Shown here: positions 60,930 through 64,000 of the stretch, piece by piece
Layout of the letters: every line of letters begins with the position of its first letter
How positions within the stretch are numbered: the first letter of the stretch is position 1
Assembly: GCA_023389575.1 (NCBI GenBank)
Contig: JAEWEG010000013.1
Location: forward strand, 1-64,000
Source of the DNA: Chloroflexota bacterium
Lineage (GTDB): Bacteria > Chloroflexota > Chloroflexia > Thermomicrobiales > UBA6265
Direction: 5' to 3'
Length of the DNA stretch: 64,000 nucleotides
Notes under the pieces: generated by a model
Told to the model about the DNA's origin: nothing
Seen by the model: the letters and a program-made list of their open reading frames with translations, nothing else
The model's database searches: none
Made by a program: the position numbers and the translations under genes

Positions 60930-63900
60930 ATGGGATCTGCTTCGTCACATCCGGGGCCCCTGACTTTCCGTCGACGCATCATGGCCGTGCTGGGGATGGC
61001 CTCCCTGCTCATGGCGATGTTGACGCCATTCGTCGATCTCCACGCTGGCGCGCTCGCCGGCCAGAAGGAGGTCGAGTGCAAGCCTGGATTCGTGCTCGAC
61101 GAACGGACCGGCCAGTGCGTGCCGGAGAAGCCGGTCGAGGAGCCCAGATGCGAACCCGGCACCGTGCTCGATGAACGGACGGGCCGGTGTGTGCCTGACA
61201 AACCAGTCAATGACCCTCCAAGGTGCGAGCCTGGCACGGTGCTCGACGAACGATCTGGTGAATGTGTCCCGGAAAAACCGGTCGATGAACCCCCTCCCGA
61301 ATGCCCGAAGGATCAGACCTGGAATCCGGACCGTGGCTGCGTGCCTGTCGCAACCGAGCCGCCCGCCCGGGAGCCGGAAGATCCCACCGTGGATGTGTAT
61401 ATCGAGAAGTACGATTGCGCCGCCCGTCCCGAAGTCAGCCTCAATCTGGACGATCCACGCGGTTTGGTCGAACAGTGCGCCGCCAATCAGGTTCCCATTG
61501 ATATGTCCCACGATGTCGAGGGGGACGGACAGGATCCGTCCGGCCAGTCGGGAACCAGTGAGTTCAGTTGGCCCGATCAACCATCCGGCACACATGTCAT
61601 CGAAGAGCAGGTTCCCGAGGGCTACGGTACCCCCGTGATCTACTGCACCGTTGTCGCACCCGGTGAAGATGGGCAGGTGCCCGTCAAGGTCCCCGTCCAA
61701 AAGGGGAACATGGTAGTCCTGGACGTGATGTCGGGTGGGGATGTGTACTGCCTGTGGTTCAACATCCAGGTGCCGGAGGAGTCGCCTCCAACCAATACCG
61801 GCGGCACGGTGGATATCTACAAGTCCGTGTGCCCGGCTGGTGTTCCCCCGGACATGGAAGTCGAGGCCTATCAGGACGAGTGCACGCTCACGGGCGACTG
61901 GGATTTCGAGGTCGAATGGACCGATGGAACCTTCACCACCGATGCCAACGGCTTCGTTGGGTGGACCGATGTGCCGCCCGGCGAATGGCGAATCACGGAG
62001 GCGCTTCCCGAGGGGTATGGCGCGCCGGTCGTCTGGTGCCGCTGGCTCTCCTGGCCACCGGATGTGGTGGACGTCGACCCCTCCTGGTTCCTGCTGGACG
62101 CGGCGGAAGGAATCATCCTGATCCCGCTCAAGTACGGCGACATGCATATCGAATGCCGCTGGTTCAACATGCGGGAAAAGGGAGCGTTCGAACCCACCCC
62201 ACCACCAGGTGACGAGAAGCCGACCGAAGCATCGCGAGGCGTTGAGCTCACGGTCTACAAGTACCTGTGCCCAGCCGGATACAGTCCTGGAGCCCCTGGC
62301 AGCGATCCACTCCACGACTGCTCCATGCCCATGAACGGGGTCGTTTTTGCAATCGAACGCCCCGACTCAATGGAGGTGCTGACAAGCACTGGCGATGCCG
62401 TCGATGGCGGGATCCATCTCAGCGGCAATCCACCCGGCGATTACACCATTACCGAAGAGCCGCCGGCGGGTATCGAGAGCGCGTTCGTGTGGAGTTGCTC
62501 CAACCATGGCACCACCATGCCAGGCGCCACCCCGCTCAGCGTTGGCTACCGTTATTCGCTCACCCCGCAGCCAGGCGACAGCATCACCTGCCTCTGGTTC
62601 AACATTCCGTTTGACAATGGCGTGTGGGACCCCGACCCGAATGTGGCCACCGAACCGCCTTCTTCCGACGACACCGGGATCGAGCTTCAGGTATTCAAGC
62701 TCTGGTGCTCGGACCAGGCCACCAGCACCACGGGCTACCAGCAACTGGTTGAGGAGTTCTGCGAATTCAGCGAGGCGCAAACGGCCACGGTCACGGTGAT
62801 GAGCGATGGGGGGAGTTCCACCAAGGCCATCGTGGGGCAAACCCCCGGCACCTGGAACCTCACCGGGGATTCGTGGGCGTTGTCGGAAGCGCAGGTGGAG
62901 GGCCATGGCTCGCCGGTCGCGTGGTGCCAGTTGGTGGGGGCCGGATCCGGTGATGGCGAACCATACCGGTTGGAGAACAACGGCTGGTCCTGGATGCCGG
63001 AGGCGACGAGTTCGGGCGGTGACATGGCCTGCGCCATCTTCAATATCCCCGGGGAATTCGAGATTCCGGAGCCGACCGAGGTTCCCACCGAACCCCTGGA
63101 GCCCGCCGAGCTAACGATCTTCAAGTACGAATGCCCGGTCGATTACAGCCTCCGGAATAGCGGCGCCGATCCCGCCGTGGACTGCGTTATGCCTGTCGAC
63201 GGGATGTCGTTCAGTCTCGAATCTGTCGACCCGGCCGGATATGAGGCCCAGTCAACGACCGGCGATGCCATCGAAGGCGCGGTCGTCTTCGGTGGGCTTG
63301 CGCCAGGCGACTACGTGGTCAGCGAGGTGCCATACGCCGGCATCCAGACATTCTTCGTCTGGAACTGCTCCAACCTTGGCGTTCCCGTGCCGGGCGACGC
63401 CCCGCTCGCCTACTGGACCAGCCTCTCGTTGACCCTGCAGGCAGGCGACAGCGTTACCTGTTACTGGTTCAACATCCCGGCTGGCGACGTGTTTGAACTG
63501 GACCCGAACCCCCAGGCTCCCACCGAACCCCCGGAACCCACCGCGGAGCCAACGCCAACACCCGCGGAACCCACCGAGGAGGAAGTGGAGGATCCCGAAC
63601 CCCTGGTCACACCCTGGCCCGAGCAGGTGGTCGACCTGCGGGTCTCCAAGATGTGGTGCTCGGATGAGGCCAGCAGTCAAATGGATTACCAGCAACTGAT
63701 CGAGGACTTCTGCGAGTTCAGCGACAAGCGCACGGCCAACGTAACGGTGGCCAGCGATGGTGGAAGTTCAACCAAATCCATCGCTAGCCGAACACCCGCC
63801 ACCTGGGTCGTTCCCAGAAATACCTGGACGATCTCGGAGGCCCCGGTGGACGGCTACATCGATGCCGTCGTCTGGTGCCAGGACGTGGAATCCACGGGCA

Positions 63901-64000
63901 AGAATGGCCGGTCTCCCGGACGGAATGAGCCGTACCAGTTGAAGGGCCGGAACTGGTCGTGGGCGGCCCGGACGGGAAGCACCAGCGGTGTCATCGCCTG
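60930..64000 (+). CDS. Very large secreted cysteine-rich repeat protein (partial, runs off the window)
   Basis: Open from ATG 60930 (AAAGGG upstream) to the window end: 1023 codons without a stop. An N-terminal hydrophobic segment RIMAVLGMASLLMAMLTPFV acts as an export signal. Four cysteine-rich modules follow (61077-61346; CxPGxxLDExxGxCVPEKP). Then come at least six beta-sandwich-like domains of about 125-130 residues, each opening in x-V/L-x-Y/F-K-x-x-C and closing in C-x-W-F-N-I or similar, joined by Pro/Thr/Glu linkers. The fold resembles SpaA/prealbumin-like adhesin domains (inference). The C-terminal anchor is outside the window. Confidence 0.85.
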   Translation, partial: MGSASSHPGPLTFRRRIMAVLGMASLLMAMLTPFVDLHAGALAGQKEVECKPGFVLDERTGQCVPEKPVEEPRCEPGTVLDERTGRCVPDKPVNDPPRCEPGTVLDERSGECVPEKPVDEPPPECPKDQTWNPDRGCVPVATEPPAREPEDPTVDVYIEKYDCAARPEVSLNLDDPRGLVEQCAANQVPIDMSHDVEGDGQDPSGQSGTSEFSWPDQPSGTHVIEEQVPEGYGTPVIYCTVVAPGEDGQVPVKVPVQKGNMVVLDVMSGGDVYCLWFNIQVPEESPPTNTGGTVDIYKSVCPAGVPPDMEVEAYQDECTLTGDWDFEVEWTDGTFTTDANGFVGWTDVPPGEWRITEALPEGYGAPVVWCRWLSWPPDVVDVDPSWFLLDAAEGIILIPLKYGDMHIECRWFNMREKGAFEPTPPPGDEKPTEASRGVELTVYKYLCPAGYSPGAPGSDPLHDCSMPMNGVVFAIERPDSMEVLTSTGDAVDGGIHLSGNPPGDYTITEEPPAGIESAFVWSCSNHGTTMPGATPLSVGYRYSLTPQPGDSITCLWFNIPFDNGVWDPDPNVATEPPSSDDTGIELQVFKLWCSDQATSTTGYQQLVEEFCEFSEAQTATVTVMSDGGSSTKAIVGQTPGTWNLTGDSWALSEAQVEGHGSPVAWCQLVGAGSGDGEPYRLENNGWSWMPEATSSGGDMACAIFNIPGEFEIPEPTEVPTEPLEPAELTIFKYECPVDYSLRNSGADPAVDCVMPVDGMSFSLESVDPAGYEAQSTTGDAIEGAVVFGGLAPGDYVVSEVPYAGIQTFFVWNCSNLGVPVPGDAPLAYWTSLSLTLQAGDSVTCYWFNIPAGDVFELDPNPQAPTEPPEPTAEPTPTPAEPTEEEVEDPEPLVTPWPEQVVDLRVSKMWCSDEASSQMDYQQLIEDFCEFSDKRTANVTVASDGGSSTKSIASRTPATWVVPRNTWTISEAPVDGYIDAVVWCQDVESTGKNGRSPGRNEPYQLKGRNWSWAARTGSTSGVIA
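61077..61346 (+). repeat. Cysteine-rich module array in the large secreted protein
   Basis: First cysteines lie at 61077, 61149, 61224 and 61302, giving a period of 72 to 78 bases (24 to 26 residues). The unit is C-x-PGTVLDERTGRCVPEKP; the fourth unit is diverged (CPKDQTWNPDRGC). Confidence 0.85.
62244..64000 (+). repeat. Alternating A-B-A'-B' domain duplication in the large secreted protein
   Basis: Domain A (62244) pairs with A' (63108): ELTVYKYLCPAGYS versus ELTIFKYECPVDYS, 864 bp apart. Domain B (62682) pairs with B' (63633): VFKLWCSDQATS versus VSKMWCSDEASS, 951 bp apart. The pairs share DYQQLIEDFCEF-like and SDGGSSTK stretches. A two-domain unit has been duplicated as a block. Confidence 0.8.

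Noticed and set aside
60945..62315. A 456-codon minus-strand open frame
   Set aside because: Antisense to the large secreted repeat protein, whose repeats and cysteine pattern show that the plus strand is coding.

Overview
The window is 64 kb of high-GC bacterial chromosome. The mix of genes suggests a Chloroflexota bacterium, probably of the Thermomicrobia type. The pointers are many small catabolic dehydrogenase, isomerase and FAH genes, Tat-exported solute-binding proteins whose mature part begins near AQEGTP, oligopeptide-type ABC operons and an ATPase-TPR-LuxR regulator. No rRNA or 16S marker is present, so this placement is an inference. I saw no intact tRNA, rRNA or CRISPR array.

Layout: 1-426 holds no gene. 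427-5203 (minus) is a sugar-oxidation type operon: Gfo/Idh/MocA oxidoreductase, two xylose-isomerase-like TIM barrels, a ThuA-like protein and a zinc dehydrogenase. It is divergent from 5552-9267 (plus): GntR/FCD regulator, SDR, cyclase-family hydrolase, small monooxygenase and FAH-family protein, followed by an MFS transporter. Both promoters carry the same two short motifs, so the GntR protein may control both sides. 11-23 kb holds single metabolic and housekeeping genes: an S51 peptidase, DUF899, an AlbA/Schlafen-type ATP-binding protein with an internal 42-bp tandem repeat, a phosphatase plus HAD pair, a cupin, a P-loop kinase, RraA-like, quinone oxidoreductase, hydratase and a large TIM-barrel glycosidase-like protein.

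23.3-25.5 kb is a lower-GC accessory patch with a Toprim-domain protein resembling the HEPN/Toprim group, a perfect 15-bp hairpin beside a tRNA 3'-end-like fragment, a 27-codon remnant of a second hydroxyacid-oxoacid transhydrogenase (HOT) gene, and an XRE regulator. The intact HOT gene follows at 25.9-27.2 kb. 27.4-34.6 kb holds a phosphoesterase, a secreted protein, a Tat-exported alpha/beta hydrolase, the LuxR regulator and a Tat-exported sulfatase. 34.7-36.4 kb is a second small accessory patch: an MntA-HepT toxin-antitoxin pair with a frameshifted hepT, divergent from a JAB-domain protein and a translationally coupled 71-residue protein. 36.4-38.2 kb is a MarR-MFS operon.

38.6-50.8 kb is a second catabolic cluster: Rieske protein, unknown protein, amidohydrolase, two tandem solute-binding proteins, two permeases, two ATPases and a LacI regulator. 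51-54.3 kb is a decayed zone with two gene remnants, a secreted protein and a PqqD-domain protein carrying an internal twin-arginine-like segment. 54.7-60.0 kb is a phage-derived structural cluster (portal, connector-like, head-morphogenesis-like, long structural protein, zinc ribbon, holin-like) without recognisable terminase or capsid. It is bracketed by two near-identical LexA/SOS-box-like palindromes (54706 and 59608). A hexapeptide acyltransferase follows. The window ends inside a very large secreted, cysteine-rich repeat protein (60930 to beyond 64000).
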